Shown here in pieces: positions 44,832-57,100 of a DNA stretch of 64,000 nt. This DNA is from Anisakis pegreffii (Eukaryota; Nematoda; Chromadorea; Rhabditida; Anisakidae): contig JAPYMA010000969.1 in assembly GCA_035041965.1 (NCBI GenBank), positions 62,001 to 126,000 on the forward strand, read 5' to 3'. Positions within the stretch are counted from its first letter, which is position 1; each line of letters starts with the position of its first letter. Under the pieces are notes generated by a model that worked only from the letters and a program-made list of their open reading frames with translations, was not told the DNA's origin and did not search any database. The translations under genes were made by a program, and so were the position numbers.

Positions 44832-46648
44832 ACGAATGTCCGATTTAAATCTTTTAGAGTTGACATTCAGAGAATGATATCGATTGTAGGTGTTCGTAGT
44901 TAGTTTCGTGCCGATTTAATTCGTATTGTTTGTCGTCTGAAAAGAGAAAGTAGTTGATATTTTCCGAAATTATCGCATTTGTGATCAACAGTTGAGTGGT
45001 ATTGATCGATTATTACATGTGCTGTCTATTTACGGTGTTCTTTACTATAATCTTACTGAGGGTATATTTTGACTAGAATAACTATTTTGTTGTTACTGTT
45101 TGTTTTGAGGTGTTCGCCTGAGATTATCTGTTAACTAATCAGTTCGTTCTTTAAATCATAGATGATGAAAAGTAATTCTGAATCTTTTCTGTCTCCCAAT
45201 TCTCCAGCTACCTCCAAAATGGAAGTGTTCACCACAATCGAAAAAGATAAAGTTCAATTCATGAATGTATTTCGTGAACGTCCTCGGATAAAAAATTATG
45301 TTCGATCATAGCTGAAATATAGTGTGCGAGTGAGTGAATCGCAACTGATTACGTCGACATTTTGAAGCTGTCGATTAGTAATACTAATTCAGTTAATCTA
45401 GTCAGTAAAAATTCGTTGTTTGAGAGCATCTCATTTCAGAGTTTATTCGTGTAGATTTTATTGTGTTGTGTTCTTGTTAGGTGGTTGCGATGTGTTGTAT
45501 TGTTATTTATTATAGTTGATTTGATGATTGTTCATGTATGCTAACTATGATTTAATGTATTATTGCTCATTCAGTAAATTTCGATTTTGGATTTATATTT
45601 TTGGATGGTTTTTCTCGCTGAACTGGCGTATGAGTACAATTAACAATGATAATGCGTCGAAAATTGATATTGCTATCGATATAATTGCACGTTATTATAT
45701 TGATAAATATCATCAAATCATTGTATCGCTAGGTCATGCAATATGGGTCTGTGAATTTGTGATTTGCATTTTGTGAACAGTAAATAAAGTACGAACAGAA
45801 TGTTATTTTAGATGATTGATTATGAAATTCTTTTGGAAAAAACATATGACATCGTTACATTCTGACGGAATATTTTCCATTCCTATGTTAGTGATAAAAT
45901 TTATTGTGACGATGAACGGAAACGAGTAGTAAAGTCGTCGGAAGGAACACTCACGAAATTCAACAGTTATTGATGACCACTGAAAACGATTCCAAGGCGG
46001 CATATGTAAATGAGGTGCTATTTTTTGCAATGGATAATTCACTAGATTTGATTCAGAGTAGATATTCAATCCATTAGAGGTGCTTGCGTGAAAGATATAA
46101 ATGCAAATCGATACAAACAATTCCATGAAACAAGAAGGATCCTGAGACCGTACAAACTATGACTCCATTTTTACGAACGCTTTGCAGCGGATGAATATTT
46201 TTGATTGTAATTGATTCCGATAAATACGAAGCCGAGTGTTATGATATTGTTTACTGAAAGTCATTACCAATTCAATGAATCCCGAAGAGATCGATGTAGG
46301 AAAGTCTCATGAATATGATGCTCACTGAAGAGGAAAAATTTGATATTTAATCTTATTGAGAACTGGTTTGCCAAACTGATCATCCATCAACTAATTCCCA
46401 CTATACCACTCCATGTTTTGGTGCATCGTGCACATTCTCCGAAACGAAAGGATAGCAGTTTTATAAACTTGAAACGTTATTAATTTTACACGAACAGAAA
46501 GTCATTATGATCAGTCGATCAGCAATTTCATTATTCGATGTGTAACCGACGGTGATCAACTTATTTGGCACAATAGAGTGTGACGACATTAAAGTAGCGA
46601 AAGGTATTTCATAATGCAAAAAACGAAAACAATTCAGACTGAATGAAT
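44832..46648. other. Region between convergent AIF and SDR paralogue 1
   Basis: It holds the AIF 3' UTR, with a possible poly(A) signal AATAAA at 45783-45788. The minus frame 45803-46126 is open but shows no family or good splice context. No gene is called. Confidence 0.5.
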
Positions 46649-46653
46649 TTATT
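46648..46653 (-). promoter_or_regulatory. AATAAA overlapping the stop codon of SDR paralogue 1
   Basis: On the minus strand the last codons read AAAAAATAAAT, so the TAA stop lies within a perfect poly(A) hexamer. Whether it is used is unknown. Confidence 0.35.
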
Positions 46654-49600
46654 TTTTCATCATATCAGTTACATCGAACGATGCCATCGCCACTTGTAAA
46701 GTGGCACCACCGTCAACGATCAGATTCTGTCCAGTGATATAACTAGACATCTTCTTATCTGCCAAAAATAAGATCGGCTCGGCTATTTCTTCAGGTTGCG
46801 CTGCACGTCCCATCGGGATGGCTGTCTTCGCCGTATATTCTAGTACCTGAAGTCATATTGTTCTATGAGCGATTCTTTAGAAATTGTCAATTTTGATGGG
46901 ATCAAAGAGAGATTTGTGTGCTTTTGAACTTTAGCTGAATTGCTGATCTTTCTATTTGCGTTAAAACTACTGCCAAAACAGAATGTGATAGTCGAAATGC
47001 ACTCAGCCTTTTCAGTTGTTATATAGCAAAAAAATGTATTCACCAAATCAATTTACTAAATATTCCTTATGAAATCCTCACTGATGAGCAATAAACTACG
47101 ACGAGTTGAGAAGTTTGCTAACCATCATGATCGATCTATCAGAAACAATAAGTATCCGATCGAGCAATGAGCTTCGGAATCGATCTTAGACAGATAAACA
47201 ATCCGACAATAAGCTTAAAACGAATCAGAAAGCATCAGGTTTTGTGACCATATTAAGTTTTTCAATAAGTTACATAAAGGCGATTCAATTGCTGATGTAT
47301 GTGTTCGTGGTAATATTCGATGATCAGAATAAAGTTCGGCTGAAGCAAGTCTCAACATTTCTGTTACCTTCGTTTCTTGTTCACGGGTGAGTCCGACTTT
47401 CTGAAGGACGTGAGTGTCGACAGCTCCTGGACTGAAATATGACTCGTATTAGAAACAGTTTAGTGATTCAACGAGATCACCTACTTCAGTAATATTTTCT
47501 ACGGAATTTAAATTTCCGTCTCAATTTTTCCTAATTCGGAGCAATGCTTAGTTCCTGATCATTAGGAAAATGTAGAAGAATATGTATCGCTCAAAATTGG
47601 ATCACTTTGTATTCCATTCGTGAATGCTTTCGTCGCTTGATAATGGATAAAAGTATAGGAGTTGATCTGGTTTATCATCATTTTGTGGCTTCATTGAATG
47701 GTTAAATGATTTATAGTGGTATATATCCATCGCATGCAATAATTCGGTATTCGAATTATTCATTAATGCGTCATTTTGGAAGTTTTTAATAGAAAAAATG
47801 AAATAATTTCTCATGTTAGTGATAGCAATAAAAGTGATGATGGGATAAGTGGTGATAAAGAAAACGGTAAATGAAACAACTTCACGCTATTGACACGAAC
47901 TCCGTGCGGTGCGAGCTCGAATGCGAGTAGTCTTGTGACGTGGTCAAGAGCACCTTTCGAAATGGAATAGAACGGTACGTTCTTCGACTGCAATTATAGA
48001 TGAATGGCTCCAGAATGCAGTTGGTATGAAATAGAATATGAAGTAGCGTTTTGTTTTAAAGAAATGTTTCAAATTGAAAATAAAATCCGAAATCATTCAT
48101 TACAATCTGCTTATTCGAAATATTTAGCTGGAAACATGGAAGACTCATGAGGTAGTGCACTGATAGTTTGTGTGATTGAAACGCCGTACTTCCGAAATCG
48201 AAAAAAATGGTGAATGGTATTGAAGAAGACATACTGCAGTGACAGCCGATACACTGCTGACGTTCACGATGACACCTTGCGTTTTCTTCAGATGCGGAAT
48301 CGCCTTCATGCAGAGATGCAATATGCTGAAAGAAATATTTAAAATATAAATACTGAATGGTTGTGAGTTGTAACCTTTTGCAGTTAAGATTCATAATGCT
48401 ATCGAAGCATTGCATCATCCAAGTACCATCGTCGTTCTTTTGACGACCTCCACCTCCGTGATTGTTGACCTGAATTAGCAGATGGCTTTATCGTTATTAT
48501 TGCTTGTATCATTAGCACTTATTACTGCCATTACAGCCATCATCGGTACGGCTTTTTTCCTCATTGTTTGCATTACTTATAAACGCTTTAACTCTCATCG
48601 CAGTTTTCATCCTTTACTCACTTTCAATATTATCCGTAGTGTCAACAGAGTGATCTATAGTGCTCTTTCAGAGATAGGTTTATAAATTTCTCATGCATTT
48701 TTCCACACATAAATGAAATGAAACAAATGTTTGCAACGTTTCATGTTTTATGTTCCATTTGATCATTTCTATCTTTCAACACTTTTACGCCATATCATAG
48801 ATCGTCGCTATTCAACATCACAAATTTCAAAATATTCGCAAAAACTCGTTTCATATATTCGTAATGTTTGTGAGTGCCGAAAGTCTACTCGAAAAAATTT
48901 CCGAAGTGCGTTTCGTTCAATAATAAATAAAAACACACCAAAATGTCGAGTTTGCCGAACGCTGCAATTGTACTATCAATAACTTTCTCTTGTACGGCAC
49001 TATCCGTAATATCACCCAAAACATCGATGATATAATTTGCTTTAACTCCACTTTTCACACATTCCTCTTTTATTTCCTTGAATTTGGAAAAGAAAAACAT
49101 TGCGTTCTTCAATTTTTGAACATTCATTAACGATGCCAGAATTTTGTTGTTAGACTGGTTGAATATGTCAAAATTTTCACCAAAAAACTATTCCAATGTA
49201 ACAATTGAATTCTCGATGTTTTGGTGAAAGGAACTGAAAACTTTATGAATTAATCACATCAAATATTTAGCATTTTGATTAATCTATGACTATTCAATTC
49301 ATTCATTCAGTTTCGTGCAAGGAAATGTCCTCTTGTGGAAGAACCAATAAGTAATTGGAAATGAAACGAACAGCTGCATTAGCAGTCTCGTGCGGTAATC
49401 CTGTGATAGTTACTTTTGCACCTTGTTTCGCTAGGAGAATTGCGGTCATACGACCAATTCCACTAGTTGAACCTGAAAGTGCATGAATATGAATACATTA
49501 AATACATCTCAGTACTGGGAATATACATTAAGTTTCAAGAGAACTTGAGAAATCGGTCGAAAAAGCTTTCTCATGCGCATTGAAACTATTCGATGAATAA

Positions 49601-49896
49601 TTTTCTTGCTGACATTCCGCATCTTTCCGTTACGAACTATTTTCGTCGAGCTTTAGATGTTCATTTTCCTTGATTTCCAAAAACCGAAAATGCTTCTGTT
49701 TTCATCATTAGATCCGTGTGCCCTTATTGCGAATGCCAAATTTGTGCTGAAGTCGTTGCAAGCAACCAAAAAATAATCCAATACATTGATGATCACTTCA
49801 TAACGATTGAATACGAATGAAACTGTCTCAAATATACGGAATGCACCCATCTTACCTACCGGTTACTATAGCGACTTTATCGGTGAATCGACCCAT
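46649..49896 (-). CDS. Classical short-chain dehydrogenase/reductase, paralogue 1
   Basis: Exons, 5' to 3': 49860-49896, 49372-49472, 48939-49076, 48375-48469, 48235-48325, 47881-47987, 47368-47431, 46649-46846; 276 residues. Start MGRFTDKVAIVTGSTSGIG gives the cofactor loop. DVLGDITDS follows beta-4-type acidic motif. VNNHGGGG stands where NNAG is usual; the catalytic Ser lies in IVNVSSVSAV and Tyr-Lys in FYSISKGALDHVTRL. VRVNSVNPGAVDTHV and SYITGQNLIVDGGATL finish the fold. The pattern is a cytosolic NAD(P)-dependent worm 'dhs' reductase; the substrate cannot be read from sequence. The gene is a tandem paralogue of the SDR at 54153-58699 with the same intron positions and phases. The end of exon 2 (GLPHETANAA) is divergent from the usual TGRN, so that donor is a little less sure. 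Confidence 0.9.
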
Positions 49897-52800
49897 TTGT
49901 GGATCTTCCCGTTGATTTGTACTTTGAAAAATATTCCGGTAAATGTTTAAATTACAACCACTAGAGAACGATCCTGTGCTGGGCGTTCTGGAAAACTCGC
50001 AATTTGTTACTCGAAAGTACTCAAATTCATGATGCCATTTGAGTTAACGATCACTCATCGCTGTTCAAAACGACACCAATATTTTATTAAAGAAATGGAT
50101 GGTTGATGAACGACTGGAGGGCTGTTTTTGTGGATGAACGATACGATAATCGCGAAGATAGTGACTGGAGGAGGGCTGTTTTTGTGGATGAACGATACGA
50201 TAATCGCGAAGATAGTGACTGGAGGAGGGCTGTTTCCATGATGCTCACTGATAAGAAAAGACAGAAAACGCCAGCAGAGAGAGGATATTTTCGATAAGGA
50301 AAGTCATTAATTTACGATTGTTTTCAATTTTTTTTTCGATAAACTGAAGGAATTTTAATCTTGAATTAACGATGAATGCTCTAATTCTCAGCCTATCAAT
50401 TTTAAATAATACATTTCATCATCCAGTATGTCTCTCATTAGATCAAGCATAACAATGAGATGAGCTTGTGAGCCTATTTTACAGGTATTTTTTCGATGTT
50501 TTTAAAATCTCAAATCGAGTCCTAAGTGTGGCTTCTGTATGAAATCATCTCATCGCTTCATATTGTTGATATCACATTTAAACAGATAACCAATTAATAA
50601 ATAAATGAATTGAATGAACGATGAAGAGAATCGAATCAAATGAAGTCATTGTTATTGTCGAAGAAAGATAATGAAATCTTGAGCAAAGTATTGCATTACG
50701 CTGTAAAATGTGTTGAATCAAACAGACAACTAATGGATGCGAAGTGCTAAAAGCTAAAAAATGAATTACAATGTAATACCATTTCCAAGTGATGAACGAG
50801 CGTACGTTCAAACACTCAATTTCTCGACTGTTACATTCGAAAAATCGATCGTTGAATGTTGACCGAATTAACTCTAAATAAAAACAAAAAAAAATTTCAC
50901 CTCAAAAAATTTAAACCACGCGTACTGAGTACAAATTCTCATTTGGATATCTATGAAAGATTTGCTCGCATCGAAATATCGTATTGAAAGTCAGTTCGGA
51001 ACAACGTGATGAATCACAAGTAAGTTGGTTGGATGGTATAAATTTGTTTCTTGAAAATAACGCAAAGGAAAATGGGCTGGATAACAGAAAAATAAGCAAG
51101 TTTTGAAGAAACTGATTAGCAAATTCGATTATTAGAAAGAAAGTTTCGAAAGAGAGCACTGTGGGATCGAGAATCAAATATGTGAACTTTAAAGCGAGTA
51201 GTAACTGATTATGAACAAAATAAACGATAGTTTATTTTAATAGGCACGAAGAGGATACAAATGACTGTGATGGCTGCACTGAATAAACAGTACGATTCAA
51301 TCACTCCGTGTTGATAGAAATGCGTTTTTGTTAAAGAACTCACGCAATACATTCATAAAACACTTCTTTGTGACACACTGCGTACACATTGACGAAATTT
51401 TTTTCAGTTATTTTTTCGTTCTACTCAAACAGTAGCTTGAAAATGGGAGTTAACAACCTTATTGGCTGAACTTTCCGTGAGAAAATTCGCTGAATTTCAA
51501 AAGACAAGAAAATTTGTCACACGTGGTTGCATCTAATAACATGAAAATGAATGCCAGTTTTTTGCTGCTGTTGCTGTGGAGATAAAATCATTGGGCGAAC
51601 ACGCATTATTCAATTGAAATCAGCATAATTAGTCACAATTATGATTTCATGCGAATATAACTGGTCATGGTTTTTCATCAAATAGTTCACTGCATTCTAA
51701 TTGCCTCGATTATGATTGCATGATTCACTTACATGCACTAACAATTCATTATTATTTACCTCAACAAGTTCATGCTTTATCGAACATAGAACTGGATCTG
51801 CATCACGTCATATCTATCAATTAGCTCTTACCTATTGTGAAACGAATTATTTTTGCCTACAACATACCATCGTTACAATGCTTGCTATCGTTAAATTTAC
51901 TTTTCGTTCATTATGAGCAATTGTTACTGCTACCTGAACTAGGCAGTAGACAATTCCGCCTCGATAGTTTCTCCAATCTATAAACTTGAAGAAGTTGTTG
52001 AAAACTACCAAAGTGATAGCGTTCGGAATTCAAGAAGTTCGACATATTCGACCTAATAAAACGTCTGTTCTTTAGGAGTGGTAATAATCAGAGAGATATG
52101 GCTGTGGATTACATTTGAGCTTATCGTTAGGCCTGGATTGAATTTCATACTGGGAAACCATTAATTTGTTCAATGGAAAACTCATCCTGGTACGACAGAA
52201 CCACCTATTGGTTTTATAAATATCTTACCGTCGGCTTAATTCTCAACCTCAGTCTGACCCTAGATGTAATCCACTGTCATATTTCACTCTGACTGTCGCC
52301 AATTGATGTTTTGTTTTACGCATGGTTTGAAACAAATCATTCCGCGATGAGAAAGAATGAATTCAACCACTACACATCAAATTTTACAGTCCACTTTCTC
52401 CTTTACATTCCAGATTTTTTGTCGTGAACTTTTCAAGATTACAATACATCAAAATACTACTCATATATTGTATCATATTTCAAAAGTTTGAATTCCTTTA
52501 CGGGAGTTTGCATGGAAGCGATTGGCATTAGTGATGTCTCTGTTCCAGTTAAAATTTTCAGTTTCTGTTTCTTCTACATGAAATATGTGGTATTTGCAAT
52601 ATTCGGGACAGTGAACATTTTCGTTGAACGTTCAATGTTTATTCCCATTTAAAAATGCGTTCCTAGCGAGTCTTCACTCAAATTTGTTATTCACTTTGTT
52701 CTATTGACATTCTCTTTACTTTGAGTGAAGATCAAGTCTCAGTTTGGGTATAAATGAATGAGAGGTTCAGCAAAGTGATTTGGCTAACGAAGTGTGCTAT

Positions 52801-54152
52801 TATTTGAGAGAACAGAAGCGAATGCAATTGTAAATGATATAATATGCTAGCTTATAGTACGCTACATTTAAATATGAATTCAGACAGCGTTCATAGTCAC
52901 GAATATGTAAGTACATAGTTTTCTCCAGAATTCGAAAGTAATTCACCGAAACGAAAAATCTCGGGAAATAGGAGCGAAGCACTGAAGTCAAAATCGAAAT
53001 GAAAGACGAAAGAACGGACAGCGGCTTATGATGACAGCGACAAGTAATGATAAGATGGAACATGGCATATGAACGAACAATCATTATGGATTGTGGGAAT
53101 ATAGGAACAAAAAATCATTTATTAAAGTATGGATGCTTAGTTGTGTACCTGTCAGTAAACGAGGTACTCTCCAATTGAGATCGACGAGAAATGAGTTGTT
53201 CGCTTCATTGTCTGTTCACAATGAATTTTTTGTCGATTCAAACTGATTGATGAACCACCCATATGTAAAGATTGCTCTTCCGGACAAAAGGGATGACCTT
53301 ATCCAATTATATTACAGTTTGTGCAGGAAGGTTTATCATAACATTCCAAACTATACGCTTTCTTGAATCATTCTTTATGGTTCATAACTGAGGAAGTTCC
53401 GGCGAAAAGTTTCTGATAAGTTTATTGAATGAGAAATATATAGAATTTGGTTAACAATCAGATTATAAAGGTATCGCTGTTAGTCGTTTGCTGAATGAAT
53501 TATTTATTGAGTAGATAAACAAGAAACACAATCTGAATCACTTGATTAATTTCGTAAAAACAAATTTGACGATCTTTTCAAAAATCAAACAAACAAAACA
53601 ATTGAGGTGATTGGTTCAATAGAGCAGCAATTTATAAATGTACGTCATGAACAAACATCGAATGGGAAATGATTTCAGTTGAAAGTGCAACAACGACAAA
53701 ATGTGACAATTGAAAATGCGAAATAATGTTATGCGTACAATCCAATTTCAGCAGATTGTGAGTTATGCTACAAACAATCTAATACCCAACGAAAACAAGG
53801 CAGTTGTTTTAAATATTAGCCTGTGATATCAGACCTTACGAGAAATGCTTCAACAATAAAATAAAAACTGCTATAATTAACGTTCTACTAATAGTTTATG
53901 GTTTGTGATTGCCGAAAATTAGTCAGCAAAAACGCACTGTTTCACACTGATCGTATGGCTAGAATTTACGAAGATGATGAATATTCTCCATATGAAGTTC
54001 AAATGACATTTCTTAAAATATCAACGAAAAATGTTTTCAAAACATCCAAGATGCGAACGAGAGAAGTTATGAGACAACTAAAAGAGCCGTATAATGACGT
54101 CCGATTAACGCAAAAGATCATAGCCATTCAAAAGTAAGTAAAAAAACGAGAT
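49897..54152. other. Gap between the two SDR paralogues
   Basis: It contains the promoter of SDR paralogue 1, a 54-base minisatellite at 50112-50235 and AT-rich sequence. The plus frame 53898-54137 ends just outside the SDR paralogue 2 stop and has a GTAAGT-like donor, but I recognise no family. No gene is called. Confidence 0.5.
50112..50235 (+). repeat. 54-base minisatellite, open in one frame
   Basis: Copies at 50112-50162 (51 bases, lacking three), 50163-50216 (54 bases) and a partial third from 50217. Copies are identical apart from the 3-base gap. The frame 50103-50297 reads through all of it with an 18-residue repeat (DWRRAVFVDERYDNREDS) and 64 codons in all. Both the unit length and the gap are multiples of three, but no splice sites or family support a gene. 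Confidence 0.75.
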
Positions 54153-57100
54153 CTATGAATGAAGTGCTCTCAAAATATCGTCACAATCATAATCAGCAAT
54201 TGCAATCTTCAGCATCGCTCCTCCGTCTGCGTTGATCGACTGTCCTGTGATGCATTTCGACAGATTTTTATCACTCAAAAACTTGATTATCGCCGCTATA
54301 TTCTCTGCTCTTGCGACTTCACCCATCGGAATCGACGTCTTTGCTATATGTTGTTTCAACTAGAATATTTTTGCAATTTTTCACAAATTTCATTATCGCT
54401 ATTACTATTATCATCGTATGCAGAAAAAGCAAACATCGTAAATTAAGTATTATGTAATGGACTGATTTCATCACGGTTATCACAGTTTTTATCAACCAAC
54501 CAGAAACACTGATTCGGAACTTCAGTTTGAATGTAACTGTGAAGAGGAAACACATGACTGAAAGTGTTTCTGATAAAATGCAAAAATGCTTATCGAACAT
54601 CGGCACAAATAAAGAACGAAATAAACGAGTTGCTCAGAAAAAACATTATTCTGTTATCACTGATTGTGAGTACAGTCGAAGTTTGAGAAATTTACGATAA
54701 AGTAATCAAACAGATTTTGAAAAGTCAAACTGAACGAACCTTCGCGGCTTGCGCTTTCGGAAGACCGAATCTTTCATAAGCAGGAGTGTCCACAACGCTT
54801 GGACTGAAATTAATTCTGTTTAAAGTGATAGAGTGGCTGAGCAATCAGACGTATAAATGCATTAAAATATGCAGCAATAGATGTAGCGATCAGTCAGAAC
54901 TGATTTCAGATGCATTCATTGCATAGAACAGTTGTTTTGAAGACACAAGCGGTTACGATGAAAATGAATTATTATAAAATGAGTTTCACCTTCTTCAGCA
55001 ATGTTAAGATGAAATTTGAAACGGTGAAAAGTTCTATGTGAAAATAAAAGAATTCCAATCAGTGTGAAAATTCACTTGAAATCTAACATATTTTCGAATG
55101 GAAAATATCAAAATTGACGAAACAATCAAAAAAAGAAATAAGAATTAATCAAACTTCACGGTATTCACTCGAACACCACTCGATGCATGTTCAAACGCTA
55201 GAAGTTTAGTCATATGATCGACACATTTGCTCGCTAACGAATAGAATGGCAATTGCGGATCCTTAAACAACAACTTTTGAAGCTTTCCGTCTCAAATTAC
55301 ACATGTGATCTTTTCTAATCATTTCATGAAGCAGTTCTCTGACGCTTCTGCATTCATTGCTTTATTTTGGCTTTAGGGCAGGAGACTATCACAGCTCTCT
55401 CATAACAAAATTTTATTATTCTACAGATTCATTTGCACAGCACTCATTAGAACTAAAAGTTCCCTGAATGCCTCCTTGACAAGCCTGACTCCCTCGTGAG
55501 GAAATGAGAAGAATTTCGTGACATTTGGGAACTTCTATTGCAGAAGATCCTTGCAAATCATTACCATCGCAAAATCGTTTATTTGTTCATTCATTTAGAA
55601 TGCAATGTTTCTATAAAATAGTGTACTCGCATTTCATGTTTTCTATTTTACACTCTTATTTTCGTACCGGTTTCGCATAGAATACTAGTATATTGTATGT
55701 TTCATTGAATACTCGCACTTTTCATTAAATTTGCTTTTGCAGCGATACAGCGAAGCAAAAAAGATGTACTTGTTGATAATTTTTGCTGTATGTGCTGCAA
55801 TCAATCGGTTATTAGATAGTACTTGAATGTAAATATGTTTTCGATAGGATAAGAGCTGCAATAAACGAATATGAAGAATAAGCTTATGCGTACAGCAATT
55901 CGCGATGAAATACTGCTCACGTTAACGATATCACCGTGCGTTTCTTTGAGAAACGGAATCGCTTTGAGGCACAGCATATATTTACTGAAATGACATTTTT
56001 TAGAGGCGGAAATGACGTTTAGCAATTTTTATGATTCGTTCTCAAGTTGTAAAATTTTGTTTGTGAACGAATGGACGTACAACTTTTGTGAGTGTAACCC
56101 TGCCCAGTAATGAAAAGCTCTGAGAAAGGTGTACAGATAAGAAAGTGTGATGAGAGTGGTTTGGAATCAATTTTCAGTTCAAAAATCCAATAAATCCATC
56201 GGATATCCATATTAACTGAAAAGTGTATTCGATTATATTGCAGAACTTGAAAATGCAACGCAGAAACCTTTTGAAATTAGTGTTCATCACCGTATCATAA
56301 ACACACAATCTTAAATTACCGTCTTCATCGCGCTCCAGTTCACCACCTCCATGAATATTTGCCTTCAACACAATTACTTTTCAAAATTCCTTCGAGAGAT
56401 TGCTTTCGAAAGTCAGATAATTTTCTTCGAAGAATTTTGCTATGACAAAAGTGCATTATGTAAAATGGAAAGCAACGCTCAGGCGTGAAACTTCAGGTCG
56501 ATGAGTTTTCAATGATGCAACTTATAAATACCGAGTTTATCTTCACTTTACATTTCTCCCTAATTGTGAGCGATCGAAAGCTCTACAATTTTGAGAATCC
56601 AACCAAAACGCTTACAAGGATATCGATTTTGCCGAACTTTTTAACCGTTTCGTTGATAATATCATCTTGAACACTCTCAAGAGTTATATCGCCAAGCAGT
56701 TCAAATACATCACGATCTTTTGCACCAACTCTTATACAGTCCGCCTTTGTCCTCTGAATAGTAAGCGTTCAAAAATTCAGTGCACTCATAGAATTGAGTT
56801 CTCATTTAGAATTATTGGTATCACTAGCTAACTAGTATTTTATAAAATTCTACTCAACATACCAACTGTCAAACAAACAACACCTCCGATCGAGCAAATC
56901 TGACCCAGCACATTTTAAAATCTAAGTGGTATGATCTTGTACCATGCAACCTTAGCACCTATGACCCATGTTCGCATGTTCTACTCGCTTTCCACTATAT
57001 TCTTTTCAGGTATTTACCAACCATCAGAAACTTTAACAGTTCACGTTAGTCCTTAAATGCTACATAAGGGAAGATTGAAAAGCGAGCAAAGTTTATCCAT

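Noticed and set aside
45803..46126. Minus frame containing LHMPPW, similar to the SMAD exon end LHMPLK
   Set aside because: Similarity is limited to a few residues and no other SMAD motif is present nearby.
48482..48685. Plus-strand frame with a hydrophobic, signal-like N-terminus
   Set aside because: It falls in an intron of SDR paralogue 1 on the other strand, with no continuation or homology.
53898..54137. Plus-strand 79-codon frame next to the SDR paralogue 2 stop
   Set aside because: No family, no upstream or downstream partner exon; likely chance in the antisense 3' flank.
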